The notes: a model not told the origin generated them from the sequence alone. A stretch of 64,000 nucleotides of DNA from Paenibacillus rhizovicinus (GCF_010365285.1 NZ_CP048286.1:6188001-6252000); one strand, 5' to 3'; shown: positions 38,909 to 48,506, counted from the stretch's first letter. Numbers and translations are program-made.

Positions 38909-39979
38909 GTGGAACGGTTCACGAACAACCGTATTTTTACTTGGCTCGTCTATCTCATATTGGGATTGATCGCCTTGTATCTGCTGCTGCTGTTGAAGCC
39001 GATTTTCATCCACATCTATATCTTCCTGCGGGCGGTGCTCGCGCCGTTCTTGATTGCGATGATTATCTCGTACGTGCTGAATCCGATCGTCAGCCTGCTG
39101 CATGAGCGGAGGGTGCCGCGGACGATGGCGGTGCTGCTTATCTATGCGGTTTTCTGTGCATCGTTGACCGTAGTCTTGATGAATGCCATCCCCATGTTCC
39201 TGGATCAGCTGCAGGAGCTGAATCGCCATATGCCGGATTTATCGATGAAAGCCCAGAACATCGTCGACGATCTGAACAATTCTTCGCTTCTGCCGGAGAG
39301 CATTCGTTCGGGAATCAATAAAGCGCTGTACAAGCTGGAGAAACACGGCTCGGATGCCATCTTCAGCTTCATCAACAATATCGGGGCGATGCTGAACGTC
39401 GTCTTTATCGCGTTCATCATTCCGTTCCTGGCGTTCTATATTTTGAAGGATTTCGAGGTGTTCGAGCGGACGCTGTTGACCTACGTGCCTAAACCGCACC
39501 GCAAGCACGCCGTACGGCTGCTGAAAGACATCGATAACGCCTTGGGAAGCTACATACGCGGTCAATTTCTCGTGTGCATCATCGTCGGTACGCTGGCGTA
39601 CATCGGCTATCTCATCATCGGCATGCCCTATGCGCTGTTGCTGGCGAGCGTCGTCGCGGTAACGAACATTATTCCGTACTTGGGTCCGTTCTTCGGCGCG
39701 GCTCCGGCACTCGTGATGGCCTCGACCGTTTCGCTCAAAATGATGCTGATGGTCGTCATCGTGAACACCGTCTGCCAAATTCTCGAAGGCAATGTCATCT
39801 CCCCGCAGGTGGTGGGCCGCACGCTGCATATGCACCCGCTGTCGATTATTTTCGCGCTGCTCGTCGGCGGAGAATTGGCGGGCATCGTCGGCATGATATT
39901 GGCGGTGCCGATCTTCGCGGCGCTCAAGGTTATCGTGCAGCATATCTTCGCGTATTACGTGCGCAGGAAGACGATTTGA
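38909..39979 (+). CDS. AI-2E family transporter (YrrI-like)
   Basis: 356 aa, about eight helices, with the long external/amphipathic stretch between helices 3 and 4 and the C-terminal IIPYLGPFFGAAPALVM and GNVISPQVVGRTLHMHP blocks of the family (PF01594). Members include the AI-2 exporter TqsA and Na+/H+ antiporters, so the substrate is open. GTG 38909 follows AAGGAGG by eight bases; TTG 38903 is too close to the site. Located before alaS as yrrI is in B. subtilis. Confidence 0.9.
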   Translation: MERFTNNRIFTWLVYLILGLIALYLLLLLKPIFIHIYIFLRAVLAPFLIAMIISYVLNPIVSLLHERRVPRTMAVLLIYAVFCASLTVVLMNAIPMFLDQLQELNRHMPDLSMKAQNIVDDLNNSSLLPESIRSGINKALYKLEKHGSDAIFSFINNIGAMLNVVFIAFIIPFLAFYILKDFEVFERTLLTYVPKPHRKHAVRLLKDIDNALGSYIRGQFLVCIIVGTLAYIGYLIIGMPYALLLASVVAVTNIIPYLGPFFGAAPALVMASTVSLKMMLMVVIVNTVCQILEGNVISPQVVGRTLHMHPLSIIFALLVGGELAGIVGMILAVPIFAALKVIVQHIFAYYVRRKTI

Positions 39980-40098
39980 CAGCGTGTGCAGATTACTGAT
40001 ATTCTATTTCTATCTAGGTTATAGGCATAATCTAACACGTTGAAGAAACTGAAGTAGATCATAGACCGCCAACAGAGAAAGAATTTCTTCGCAGAAGC

Positions 40099-40254
40099 GG
40101 ATTGGTTTGCGTGTACGACCGTAAGGTTGGACATGCAGCATTCCGCCAGATCGGATTGGTTTGCGTGTACGACCATAAGGTTGGACATGCAGCATTCCGC
40201 CAGATCGGATTGGTTTGCGTGTACGACCGTAAGGTTGGACATGCAGCATTCCGC
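40099..40254. repeat. 54-bp tandem repeat, 2.9 copies
   Basis: Copies start at 40099, 40153 and 40207; each begins GGATTGGTTTGCGTGTACGA, includes TTGGACATGCAGCATTCCGC, and the last is cut after 48 bases. Copies differ at one base (CCGTAAGG against CCATAAGG). The period is a multiple of three, so open frames run through on both strands. The array lies between the AI-2E gene and the alaS T-box. Confidence 0.95.
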
Positions 40255-40279
40255 ATTTGAAACATTGCGACGGTTGAGA

Positions 40280-40475
40280 AAATTCTACGGGCGAAGGATG
40301 ATTGAAAGCTGGTTTCGGAGTGCGAACGAACTTCGCCGGGTGGACCCGTTACTGTCTATTGAAGGAGATTGTTCAGGCTGCAGGCGCGGGAAGTTGTAAC
40401 TTGCGTTGTTTGCCGGGCAATAACCAGGGTGGTACCGCGAATGATTCGTCCCTGTTTTTGGGGGGCGTTTTTTTA
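40280..40475 (+). promoter_or_regulatory. T-box riboswitch controlling alaS
   Basis: The T-box core AGGGTGGTACCGCG (to 40439) is followed by a terminator CGTCCC/GGGGGCG and seven T (40448-40475). Upstream hairpins include GGCGAA/TTCGCC. The leader between the repeat array and the core is short, about 150 bases, and the specifier could not be placed; GCC within the 40340s is only a guess. The 5' end is approximate, and no good promoter was found in front of it. Confidence 0.88.
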
Positions 40476-40506
40476 TTTTATTTGACATTGTGGAGGTAGA
40501 AGCGAC

Positions 40507-43143
40507 ATGAAAGCAAGTGAAATCCGTTCCAAATGGCTCGCTTTCTTTGAAAGCAAAGGCCATAAGATCGAACCGAGCGCGTCTCTCGTACCGCATAACG
40601 ATCCGTCCCTGCTTTGGATCAATGCAGGCATGGCGCCGCTGAAGCCTTATTTTGACGGCCGCGTCATCCCGGACAACCCGCGGATCACCAACTCGCAGAA
40701 GTGCATTCGGACGAACGATATCGAGAACGTTGGCAAAACGCGCCGCCATCATACCATGTTCGAAATGCTAGGCAACTTCTCGATCGGCGACTATTTCAAG
40801 GAAGAAGTCATTACGTGGGCTTGGGAGTTCCTGACGAGTCCGCAATGGATCGGCTTCGATCCGGAGCGTCTGTCCGTTACGGTATATCCGGAGGACGAAG
40901 AGGCATTCCGCTTCTGGAACGAGAAAATCGGTCTTCCCGCAGAGCGCATCTACAAGCTGGAAGAGAACTTCTGGGATATCGGCGAAGGCCCTTGCGGCCC
41001 TTGCACGGAAATTTTCTATGACCGCGGCGATGCTTTCGGAGACTTGAACGATCCGGAATGCTGGCCTGGCGGCGAAAATGAACGGTTTCTGGAAGTATGG
41101 AACCTCGTCTTTTCGCAATATAATCATAATAAAGACGGCAGCTACACGCCGCTCCCGAACAAGAACATCGATACCGGCGCAGGCTTGGAACGGTTCACGT
41201 CGATCTTGCAGAACGTGGATTCCAACTTCGACACGGACCTGTTCCGCCCGATCATCGACCGTACTTGCGAAATCGCCGGCGTGACGTATCACACGAATCC
41301 GGAGCATGATATCGCGCTGAAAGTGATCGCCGACCATATCCGGACGGTAGCATTCGCCGTCGGCGACGGCGTTATGCCTTCCAACGAAGGCCGCGGCTAC
41401 GTTATCCGCAGACTTCTCCGCCGTGCGGTTCGCTACGGGAAAACGCTAGGCGTCGATCGTCCATTCCTGTTCGAGCTTGTTTCCGTCGTTGGCGAAATCA
41501 TGGGTACCTACTACTCGGAAATCGTGGACAAACGCGAGTTTATCGAGAAAGTCATGCGCACGGAAGAAGAACGTTTCCACGAAACGCTGTCCGATGGCCT
41601 TTCCTTGCTCGGCGAGCTGGTCAAAACAGCCAAAGCAGAGGGCAAATCGCTGATCAGCGGTCCGGATGCCTTTAAACTGTACGACACGTACGGTTTTCCG
41701 TTCGACTTGACGGAAGACTACGCTGCCGAGCATGGCATGTCGGTTGACCGCGAAGGCTTCGATGCTTCGATGGAAGAGCAGCGTACGCGCGCGCGCGCAG
41801 CGCGTCAAGAAACGGGCGGCATGAACGTCCAAGGCGGACCGCTTGCTGATTTCACGCTGAAATCGGAATTCGTCGGCTATCAGGATCTTGCGGTAGAAGG
41901 CGCGAAGGTCATTGCGCTCGTCGATGGAAATGCGCTGGTTGAAGAAGCGGGAGAAGGCGCTCGGGTACTGGTCATCCTGGACCGTACATCCTTCTATGCC
42001 GAAAGCGGCGGCCAAGTCGGCGACAGCGGTACGATCGTTGGAGAAGGCTATTCGCTGACAGTCGATAACGTCACGAAAGCGCCGCATGGCCAGTCGGTTC
42101 ACCATGCAGTCGTCGAACGCGGCACCGTCAAGACCGGCGATACCGTTCAAGCGGTCGTAACAACGCAAACGCGCGAGGACACGATCAAGAATCATACCGC
42201 AACGCACTTGCTTCACCGCGCGCTCAAAGACGTGCTCGGCGAGCATGTCAATCAAGCGGGCTCTTTGGTCGAACCGGAACGTCTGCGCTTTGACTTCTCG
42301 CATTTCGGCAGCATCAGCCCGGAAGAACTGACCGATATCGAGCGCCGCGTCAACGAGCAAATTTGGCTCGGCACCGCGCTGCAAATCGATTACAAGTCGC
42401 TGGCAGAAGCGAAGGCTATGGGCGCCATGGCGCTGTTCGGAGAGAAATACGGCGATGTCGTGCGCGTTGTACGAGTCGGCGAGTACAGCCTGGAGCTTTG
42501 CGGAGGCTGCCACGTAACGAATACGTCGCAGATCGGTCTGTTCAAGCTTGTCAGCGAGAGCGGCATCGGATCCGGCGTTCGCCGGATCGAGGCGCTGACC
42601 GGCCGTCACGCGTACCTTTACATGGAAGGCCAATTGGAGCTGTTGAAACAAGCGGCCGCGCTGCTTAAGAGTAACCTGAACGACGTGCCGAAGCGTATCG
42701 AAGGTCTGCACGCTCAAGTGAAGGACATGACTCGCGACAACGAGTCGCTGCAAAGCAAGCTGAGCCGCATCGAAGCGGGATCGCTGGAAACCCAAGCGAA
42801 AACGGTCGGCGGCATCACGCTGCTCGCGGCGCAAGTCAACGCTCCGTCGATGGACGCGCTTCGCGGCATCGTGGATGAGCTGAAGACGAAATTGACCAGT
42901 TCGGTAATCGTGCTTGGCGCCGTAGCCGAGGACAAAGTCAACTTGGTAGCTGCTGTATCCCCGGATCTCGTTAAGCAAGGTTTCAACGCTGGAAAGATCA
43001 TTAAAGAAGCTGCGGCGGCATGCGGCGGCGGCGGCGGCGGACGTCCTGACATGGCGCAAGCCGGGGGCAAAGATCCGTCCAAATTAGCTGAAGCGCTCCA
43101 AATTGCCGAAGAACTGGTTCTTGCGCAGTCAAATGTGATATGA
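40507..43143 (+). CDS. alaS: Alanine--tRNA ligase
   Basis: 878 aa, full length. Domains: class II catalytic core ([26 protein letters not shown]), editing domain with the zinc/editing residues [11 protein letters not shown] and CGGCHV, and a C-terminal coiled coil plus C-Ala domain with the Gly-rich [19 protein letters not shown] tail. The ATG follows GGAGGTAG by about seven bases. A T-box precedes it. ireB begins 50 bases downstream in the same transcript. Confidence 0.97.
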   Translation: MKASEIRSKWLAFFESKGHKIEPSASLVPHNDPSLLWINAGMAPLKPYFDGRVIPDNPRITNSQKCIRTNDIENVGKTRRHHTMFEMLGNFSIGDYFKEEVITWAWEFLTSPQWIGFDPERLSVTVYPEDEEAFRFWNEKIGLPAERIYKLEENFWDIGEGPCGPCTEIFYDRGDAFGDLNDPECWPGGENERFLEVWNLVFSQYNHNKDGSYTPLPNKNIDTGAGLERFTSILQNVDSNFDTDLFRPIIDRTCEIAGVTYHTNPEHDIALKVIADHIRTVAFAVGDGVMPSNEGRGYVIRRLLRRAVRYGKTLGVDRPFLFELVSVVGEIMGTYYSEIVDKREFIEKVMRTEEERFHETLSDGLSLLGELVKTAKAEGKSLISGPDAFKLYDTYGFPFDLTEDYAAEHGMSVDREGFDASMEEQRTRARAARQETGGMNVQGGPLADFTLKSEFVGYQDLAVEGAKVIALVDGNALVEEAGEGARVLVILDRTSFYAESGGQVGDSGTIVGEGYSLTVDNVTKAPHGQSVHHAVVERGTVKTGDTVQAVVTTQTREDTIKNHTATHLLHRALKDVLGEHVNQAGSLVEPERLRFDFSHFGSISPEELTDIERRVNEQIWLGTALQIDYKSLAEAKAMGAMALFGEKYGDVVRVVRVGEYSLELCGGCHVTNTSQIGLFKLVSESGIGSGVRRIEALTGRHAYLYMEGQLELLKQAAALLKSNLNDVPKRIEGLHAQVKDMTRDNESLQSKLSRIEAGSLETQAKTVGGITLLAAQVNAPSMDALRGIVDELKTKLTSSVIVLGAVAEDKVNLVAAVSPDLVKQGFNAGKIIKEAAAACGGGGGGRPDMAQAGGKDPSKLAEALQIAEELVLAQSNVI

Positions 43144-43192
43144 TACTGGTATAAATCGGCTGTCAAGCGACTTGGAAAGTGAGGTGCTGGCG

Positions 43193-43453
43193 ATGAATTC
43201 AATGGACAAGACAATGAAATTCGACGTAAAGGCGGAAGGAGAAGCTTCTTCGAAGGAGATTATGCTTTCCGTGTACGACGCGCTGCTTGAGAAGGATTAC
43301 AATCCCATCAATCAAATTGTCGGTTATTTGTTGTCCGGAGACCCTGCTTACATTCCACGGCATAACAATGCCCGAAGCTTGATTCGCAGGAAAGAGCGCG
43401 ACGAACTGATCGAAGAACTGGTGCGCTCATACCTAAGTCAGCACAGCAAATAA
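43193..43453 (+). CDS. ireB: IreB-family regulatory phosphoprotein (YrzL, DUF965)
   Basis: 86 aa. In Enterococcus IreB is a substrate of the Ser/Thr kinase IreK and restrains cephalosporin resistance. The block [18 protein letters not shown], then [23 protein letters not shown], is the family signature. ATG 43193 follows GAGGTG by six bases; TTG 43172 would extend it without support. The order alaS-yrzL-yrrK is as in B. subtilis. Confidence 0.93.
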   Translation: MNSMDKTMKFDVKAEGEASSKEIMLSVYDALLEKDYNPINQIVGYLLSGDPAYIPRHNNARSLIRRKERDELIEELVRSYLSQHSK

Positions 43454-43484
43454 TGATCGATTACAGAAATGAGGCTCCCGTCGC

Positions 43485-43901
43485 ATGCGTCTAATGGGTT
43501 TGGATTACGGCGACCGCAGGATTGGTGTTGCCGTCAGTGATGCATTCGGCTGGACTGCGCAGGGCGTTGGCGTTGTGGAGAAGCGTCGCGATAACGGCGA
43601 GGACGAAGCAATCGCCAAGCTCGTGCAGGAACATGAAGTATCTGAGATTGTAGTCGGATTACCGAAGAACATGAATGGCACCATCGGACCGCGTGGCGAA
43701 ATTTGCATCGCATTCGCTCAACATTTACAGCAAAAGCTAAATGTACCCGTACACCTTTGGGACGAACGGCTGACAACTGTTGCCGCAGAACGCACGCTGA
43801 TTGAAGCAGATGTCAGCCGTAAGAAGCGAAAGTTAGTGGTGGACAAAATGGCGGCAACGCTCATTTTGCAAAATTATCTCGATTCTAAAACGAAAAGGTG
43901 A
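43485..43901 (+). CDS. ruvX: Putative pre-16S rRNA nuclease RuvX/YqgF
   Basis: 138 aa RNase H-fold protein. Acidic positions of the family are visible in [15 protein letters not shown] near the start, [13 protein letters not shown] in the middle and WDERLTT; the last Asp is in VVDKMAA. YqgF is implicated in 16S rRNA 5' end maturation. The stop overlaps the SD region of the next gene. Confidence 0.94.
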   Translation: MRLMGLDYGDRRIGVAVSDAFGWTAQGVGVVEKRRDNGEDEAIAKLVQEHEVSEIVVGLPKNMNGTIGPRGEICIAFAQHLQQKLNVPVHLWDERLTTVAAERTLIEADVSRKKRKLVVDKMAATLILQNYLDSKTKR

Positions 43902-43909
43902 GGGTAACG

Positions 43910-44221
43910 ATGACAAAGGACAACATGCAGTACGAAGAGCCGGAAATCATCTACATTCCAGATGAAGAAGGCAACGAAGAAGAATTCGAGGTAGTCATGA
44001 AGTTCGAGGTAGACGGCTCCGATCAGAAATATATGATGGTTGTGCCGCTTAATGTCGATTCCGAGGACGAGCAGGACGAAGACGCGGATGAAGTCTACGC
44101 GTTCCGCTACGAAGAAGACGGCGACGACTTGAAGCTGTATACGATCGAAGACGAAGAAGAGTGGAATATGGTCGAAGAGACTTTTAATACGCTTCTTGCA
44201 GAAATTGACGAAAACGATTAA
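43910..44221 (+). CDS. DUF1292 family protein (YrzB-like)
   Basis: 103 aa, very acidic. The family pattern is IPDEEGNEEEFEVVMKFEVDG, then YAFRYEEDGDDLKLYTIEDEEEWNMVEETFN. The function is unknown. ATG 43910 has AGGTGAGGG just before; GTG 43898 is an in-frame alternative. It is followed by a second DUF1292 gene after 26 bases. Confidence 0.88.
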   Translation: MTKDNMQYEEPEIIYIPDEEGNEEEFEVVMKFEVDGSDQKYMMVVPLNVDSEDEQDEDADEVYAFRYEEDGDDLKLYTIEDEEEWNMVEETFNTLLAEIDEND

Positions 44222-44247
44222 CGGTTTGTTGAAGGGAGATCTGTGCA

Positions 44248-44547
44248 GTGTCTGAAATAAAACGGATTTCCGTATTGAGTCCGATTTACGGAACGGAAGT
44301 TGATTTGATCGGCGAAGCGGGCGAAACGGAACCGTTTCAAATCGTAGCCGAATTTCAACTCGGCGACCGTGCCTATGCAGGCTTGCAATCGCAAAGCATG
44401 CAGAAGGAAGACGAAATCGCATTCTTCCGCATCGTAATGAACGACGGTTCCGAGCCGGAACTGGAGTCCATCGAAGATGACGAGGAATGGGAAGATGTCT
44501 CGGAAGCCTACGATGACTTCATGTTTGAAGGCGATGACCAGCCTTAA
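44248..44547 (+). CDS. Second DUF1292 family protein
   Basis: 99 aa, acidic, sharing the end pattern ELESIEDDEEWEDVSEAYDDF with the gene before it and the middle DEIAFFRIVMND. It reads like a tandem duplicate that has diverged; its N-terminus (SPIYGTEVDLIGEAGETE) is different. The start is GTG 44248, nine bases after GAAGGGAG. The function is unknown. Confidence 0.82.
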   Translation: MSEIKRISVLSPIYGTEVDLIGEAGETEPFQIVAEFQLGDRAYAGLQSQSMQKEDEIAFFRIVMNDGSEPELESIEDDEEWEDVSEAYDDFMFEGDDQP

Positions 44548-44607
44548 GGCGGTCACTCTCAAAGAACATAGGGAAGAACGGATGGGGCGGCGCTGACCGC
44601 CCTTTTT
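44548..44607 (+). terminator. Possible terminator between DUF1292 and mltG
   Basis: GGCGGTCA (44548-44555) pairs with TGACCGCC (44594-44601) around a 38-base loop, followed by CTTTTT. The loop length makes it moderate. Confidence 0.5.
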
Positions 44608-44641
44608 CCGCGCTGATATTAGAGAAAGTGGGGATCGTTGC

Positions 44642-45769
44642 TTGCGTTCATCAAAGCACCAGCCGGAAAGCGATTGGCCGGCAAACGACATGCGTCCAAC
44701 CGGGCCGGGAAAAGGCCGAATTACGTTTTGGGTCATTACGACGATTTTAAGCCTTATGATCATCATTGCGGGCGGTACTTATCTTTATGTTTGGAATGGA
44801 CTTCGGCCGACTTCAGGCGGCGAAACCGTGCAAGTCGAGCTGAAGAAGGGCGCCTCGCCCTTCCAGTTCGCAGAAGTGCTTGAGGATCAAGGAATCATAC
44901 GCAACGCTTTTCTTTTCAAATATTATTTGCGCTACAAAAACGAAGGTCCGCACTTTCAAGCAGGCGTTTATGAGCTTCAGCCTGGCATGGACAAGCAGGC
45001 CATTATCGCGAAGCTGAATGCCGGCGAGATATTGAAGGCGGAGACGATTCGCTTTACGATTCCGGAAGGATTCACGGTTCAACAAATCGCGGATAAGCTG
45101 AGCGAAGCCGGATATGGGGACAAGGCGGCATTCTTGGCGGCTGCCGACAAGGAACAGGTATGGCCGGATACGGATGCCTCGAAGAATATCCCGAAAGACG
45201 GCAAGCTTCGTCATCGGCTTGAAGGCTACATGTTCCCTGAAACCTACGAGCTGCCTAAGGACTCGAAGCCGGAAGCGATTATCGACCGCATGCTTCAGGA
45301 GCTGGACCACAAGTTAGACGGCCTGCCTGAGAATTGGGAAGAAGCGCTCACGGAGAACGGCATTAATTTCCACCAAATGATGACGATCGCGTCCCTGATC
45401 GAACGCGAAGTCGTCGTCGACGAAGAGCGTCCGATCGTAGCGGGGATTATCTATAACCGGTTGAAGAAAGGGATGCCGCTTCAGATTGACGCCACCGTGC
45501 AGTATTTGCTCGATAAGCAGAAGGAGCGTCTGATGGAATCGGATCTTCAGGTCGATAGTCCATACAACACGTACAAGATTAAAGGTCTTCCGCCGGGTCC
45601 GATCGCATCGCCGAGCTTGAAATCGATTGAGGCCGCGCTGTTCCCGACGAAAACGGATTATTATTACTACGTGACGAAGAAAGACGGAAGTCATGAGCAT
45701 TTGTTCGCGGAAACGCTCAAGCAGCATAATCAGAACATCGCGAAAAGCAATCAAACAGCCAAGCAATAG
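44642..45769 (+). CDS. mltG: Endolytic peptidoglycan transglycosylase MltG (YrrL)
   Basis: 375 aa. MltG cuts nascent glycan strands and sets their length. One N-terminal helix (ITFWVITTILSLMIIIAGG) anchors the protein; a LysM-like YceG region follows (GVYELQPGMDKQAIIAKL), then the catalytic domain with ASLIEREVV, where Glu254 matches the essential Glu. The end has the AFGNPLP-like block SLKSIEAALFPTKTDYYYYV. The start is TTG 44642, eight bases after GGGG. The downstream U32 genes are separated by a repeat array. Confidence 0.95.
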   Translation: MRSSKHQPESDWPANDMRPTGPGKGRITFWVITTILSLMIIIAGGTYLYVWNGLRPTSGGETVQVELKKGASPFQFAEVLEDQGIIRNAFLFKYYLRYKNEGPHFQAGVYELQPGMDKQAIIAKLNAGEILKAETIRFTIPEGFTVQQIADKLSEAGYGDKAAFLAAADKEQVWPDTDASKNIPKDGKLRHRLEGYMFPETYELPKDSKPEAIIDRMLQELDHKLDGLPENWEEALTENGINFHQMMTIASLIEREVVVDEERPIVAGIIYNRLKKGMPLQIDATVQYLLDKQKERLMESDLQVDSPYNTYKIKGLPPGPIASPSLKSIEAALFPTKTDYYYYVTKKDGSHEHLFAETLKQHNQNIAKSNQTAKQ

Positions 45770-45782
45770 CGATTATGCTTTT

Positions 45783-46016
45783 GCAGACTGCGTTCACAAA
45801 ACTAAGTTTATGCTTACGAAGCAGTTTTGCTATCATTGCCGGTAATACCGGCTGCAGACTGCGTTCACAAAACTAAGTTTATGCTTACGAAGCAGTTTTG
45901 CTATCATTGCCGGTAATGCCGGCTGCAGACTGCGTTCACAAAACTAAGTTTATGCTTACGAAGCAGTTTTGCTATCATTGCCGGTAATACCGGCTGCAGA
46001 CTGCGTTCACAAAACT
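45783..46016. repeat. 71-bp tandem repeat, 3.3 copies, abutting the SD of the first U32 gene
   Basis: Copies start at 45783, 45854, 45925 and 45996 (the last is cut at 21 bases). Each contains GCAGACTGCGTTCACAAAACT, an inner GCTTACGAAGCAGTTTTGC and the hairpin GCCGGT/ACCGGC. AGTTTTG can pair with CAAAACT of the next copy. The array ends at 46016, four bases before AGGAGG of the next gene. It shares sequence with the repeat at 3820-3890. Confidence 0.93.
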
Positions 46017-46033
46017 TTTAGGAGGATTCACAA

Positions 46034-46978
46034 ATGGCAACAAAGCCGGAGCTGCTTATAGACGCAGCTTCTCTCGCCGACATGGAGCGATTGATTGAAG
46101 CGGGCGCAGATGCGTTTGTCATTGGCGAAGCGCGGTACGGCATGCGGCTCCCCGGCGATTTCGATATCGCGGGGATTGCGGCGGCCGTCAAGCTGGCCCA
46201 CGTCCATCAAGTATCCGTATACGTGGCGGTCAACAATGTCATGGACAATGCGACGGTAGATACTTTGCCGGAATATCTCAAAGCGCTGGCCGATGCCGGC
46301 GTCGATGCGATCGTATTCGGAGACCCGGCCGTGCTCATGGCGGCTCGCACAGCCGCACCGGAATTGAAGCTGCACTGGAATGCCGAGATGACGTCGACGA
46401 ACTATGCGACGGCCAATTATTGGGGACGCCGCGGTTCATCCAGAGTCGTGCTCGCCCGCGAATTGAATTTGGAACAGATTATCGGGATCAAAGAGAATAC
46501 GGAGCTTGCCGTTCAAGTTCAGGTACACGGCATGACCAATATTTATCATTCCAAGCGGCCGCTCGTGCACAATTATTTCGTGCATCAGAACAAAGACGGC
46601 GCCGAAGAGAACGTTCCCGTTCACGGCAAGCGTGAAGACGGCTTGTACCTGATCGAAGCGGAGCGCCCCGATGAACGGTTCCCGATCTATGAAGACGCAA
46701 ACGGCACCCATATCATGAGTTCCGACGATCTATGCATGATTGAGAACCTGCACGAGCTGATGGAAGTTAATATCGATAGCTTTCGGATTGAAGGCCTGTT
46801 AAAATCGATAACATACAACGAAACCGTGGTGCGTGCATATCGCGCGGCGATTGACGCGTATTACGCGGATCCGCAAGGGTATGCCTTTGACGATGCCTGG
46901 CTCGATTCCATCGCAGCGCTGCAGGATCCGGCGCGTGAACTGTCCTATGGGTTTTTCTATAAAGAACAAGTGTATTAA
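46034..46978 (+). CDS. U32-family protein, tRNA hydroxylation factor (YrrN/TrhP1-like)
   Basis: 314 aa. The barrel N-terminus starts KPELLIDAASLADMERLIEAGADAFVIGE; the later VDSFRIEGLLKS block is typical of U32 proteins. In B. subtilis YrrN and YrrO (TrhP1/P2) are needed to hydroxylate U34 of tRNA on the way to mo5U. Like YrrN, this one lacks the cysteine cluster seen in its partner. AGGAGG lies eight bases before ATG and directly follows the 71-bp repeat. The partner gene begins 29 bases downstream. Confidence 0.88.
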   Translation: MATKPELLIDAASLADMERLIEAGADAFVIGEARYGMRLPGDFDIAGIAAAVKLAHVHQVSVYVAVNNVMDNATVDTLPEYLKALADAGVDAIVFGDPAVLMAARTAAPELKLHWNAEMTSTNYATANYWGRRGSSRVVLARELNLEQIIGIKENTELAVQVQVHGMTNIYHSKRPLVHNYFVHQNKDGAEENVPVHGKREDGLYLIEAERPDERFPIYEDANGTHIMSSDDLCMIENLHELMEVNIDSFRIEGLLKSITYNETVVRAYRAAIDAYYADPQGYAFDDAWLDSIAALQDPARELSYGFFYKEQVY

Positions 46979-47007
46979 GTCACCGAGGTACGTTTTTGGA
47001 GGTGAGA

Positions 47008-48261
47008 ATGGTGACAACGCAAACTGCTCCTCGTTTTAAGGGGAAGAGAAACCGGCTGGATAAGCCGGAACTGCTGGCTCCGGCCGGCAATTTAGAGAAA
47101 TTGAAATTCGCCGTTCACTACGGTGCGGATGCGGTATACATCGGTGGACAGAAATACGGTCTTCGTTCGAATGCCGACAATTTCAGCTTTGAAGAGATGA
47201 AGGAAGGCGTCGAGTTCGCCAAGCGCTATGGCGCGAAGGTATTCGTCGCAACCAATATATACGCGCATAATGAAGACATTTCCGGTCTGGAAGAGTATTT
47301 GAAAGAACTGGAAAATGCGGGAATCGCAGCGATCATCGCGGCCGATCCGATCATTATCGAGACGGCGCAGCGCGTTGCGCCGAAGCTTGAAGTGCATCTC
47401 AGCACGCAGCAGTCCACCATGAATTGGCAGTCCGTGCAGTTCTGGAAGGAAGAAGGCCTGCCGCGCGTCGTGTTGGCGCGAGAAGCGAGTATCGAGGAAA
47501 TCGCGGAGATGAAGGCGCATGTCGATATCGAAATCGAAGCGTTCATACATGGCGCAATGTGCTCCTCGTTCTCCGGACGCTGCGTCTTGTCCAACCATTT
47601 TACGGATCGCGACTCCAATCGCGGCGGCTGCTGCCAGTCCTGCAGATGGAAGTACGATATTTACGAAGACGATCTGCAAATGGTTGGCATGGATGCCGAT
47701 AAATTCACGATGGGCTCCAAAGACTTGTGCATGCTGGAGCATATTCCGGATTTGATCGAAGTCGGCGTCGACAGCTTCAAAATCGAAGGACGCATGAAGA
47801 GCCTTCACTACGTAGCAACGGTCGTCAACGCCTATCGCCAAGCGATCGATTCGTATATGGCGGATCCGGAGCATTACGAGCTGAAGCAGGTATGGCTCGA
47901 CGATATTCAGAAAGCCGCGAACCGGCCGCTGAATACGGGGTTCTTCTATGATACGCCAGGTGCGGAGGATCATATTTATCAGCCGGAAGATAAAGCGGCG
48001 CCTTATGATTTCGCAGGTGTCGTCGTATCGTACGATGAAGCTTCCGGCACGGCTGTCATCCAGCAGCGCAACCATTTCAAGCCAGGACAAGAAGTTGAAT
48101 TCTTCGGTCCGGACGGAACGTTCTTCAAGCAAACCGTCGGCGATATCAAAGACACGGAAGGCAACGCGCTCGACGCTGCTAGACATCCGCTGCAGCATGT
48201 CGTGATTCGCACGGAGTCTCCGGTTAAGCCTATGGACATGATGCGCAAACGAATCCGCTAA
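47008..48261 (+). CDS. U32-family protein with cysteine cluster (YrrO/TrhP2-like)
   Basis: 417 aa. The U32 signature is GAMCSSFSGRCVLSN followed by RGGCCQSCRW; four of these cysteines are the presumed iron-sulfur ligands. The start KPELLAPAGNLEKLKFAV and the C-terminal beta domain are typical. Paired with the preceding gene it forms the tRNA U34 hydroxylation system of B. subtilis. ATG 47008 lies five bases after GGAGG; GTG 47011 is the next codon and also possible. Ends at a strong terminator. Confidence 0.93.
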   Translation: MVTTQTAPRFKGKRNRLDKPELLAPAGNLEKLKFAVHYGADAVYIGGQKYGLRSNADNFSFEEMKEGVEFAKRYGAKVFVATNIYAHNEDISGLEEYLKELENAGIAAIIAADPIIIETAQRVAPKLEVHLSTQQSTMNWQSVQFWKEEGLPRVVLAREASIEEIAEMKAHVDIEIEAFIHGAMCSSFSGRCVLSNHFTDRDSNRGGCCQSCRWKYDIYEDDLQMVGMDADKFTMGSKDLCMLEHIPDLIEVGVDSFKIEGRMKSLHYVATVVNAYRQAIDSYMADPEHYELKQVWLDDIQKAANRPLNTGFFYDTPGAEDHIYQPEDKAAPYDFAGVVVSYDEASGTAVIQQRNHFKPGQEVEFFGPDGTFFKQTVGDIKDTEGNALDAARHPLQHVVIRTESPVKPMDMMRKRIR

Positions 48262-48277
48262 TACATTAGACCTATAA

Positions 48278-48315
48278 ACATTCTCGTCGATCCTTCGATG
48301 AGAATGTTTTTTTTT
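48278..48315 (+). terminator. Terminator of the U32 operon
   Basis: ACATTCTCGTCGA (48278-48290) pairs with TCGATGAGAATGT (48295-48307), then eight T. Confidence 0.92.
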
Positions 48316-48337
48316 ATGGATTTTTTTTCTATTAAGC

Positions 48338-48365
48338 TAATAATTCGATTTCTTGATACCGATAA
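48338..48365 (+). promoter_or_regulatory. Candidate SigD-type promoter of the second chemoreceptor
   Basis: TAAT (48338-48341), 16 bp, ACCGATAA (48358-48365), close to the SigD pattern TAAA, 15 bp, GCCGATAT. Chemoreceptors belong to the SigD regulon in B. subtilis. Match by eye. Confidence 0.45.
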
Positions 48366-48506
48366 AATGGTTGTTGCAACTTTTGTCGAGAATTGCTTGG
48401 TTCGAGGAAAGGGCATTAAGCCTTCATACATAAGCATGCGACGCATACCCGCAAAAGAACGCATCCGTAACCGGAAATCTATCACTAGACCAGGTGGTGT
48501 CAAGCA

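Noticed and set aside
39955-40242. 95-codon minus-strand frame with 18-residue repeats
   Set aside because: It arises from the 54-bp DNA repeat, whose period keeps all frames open. No SD, and equal frames exist on the plus strand.
40099-40254. CRISPR array
   Set aside because: The copies are adjacent with no unique spacers. The 71-bp array at 45783-46016 fails for the same reason, and no cas genes are present.
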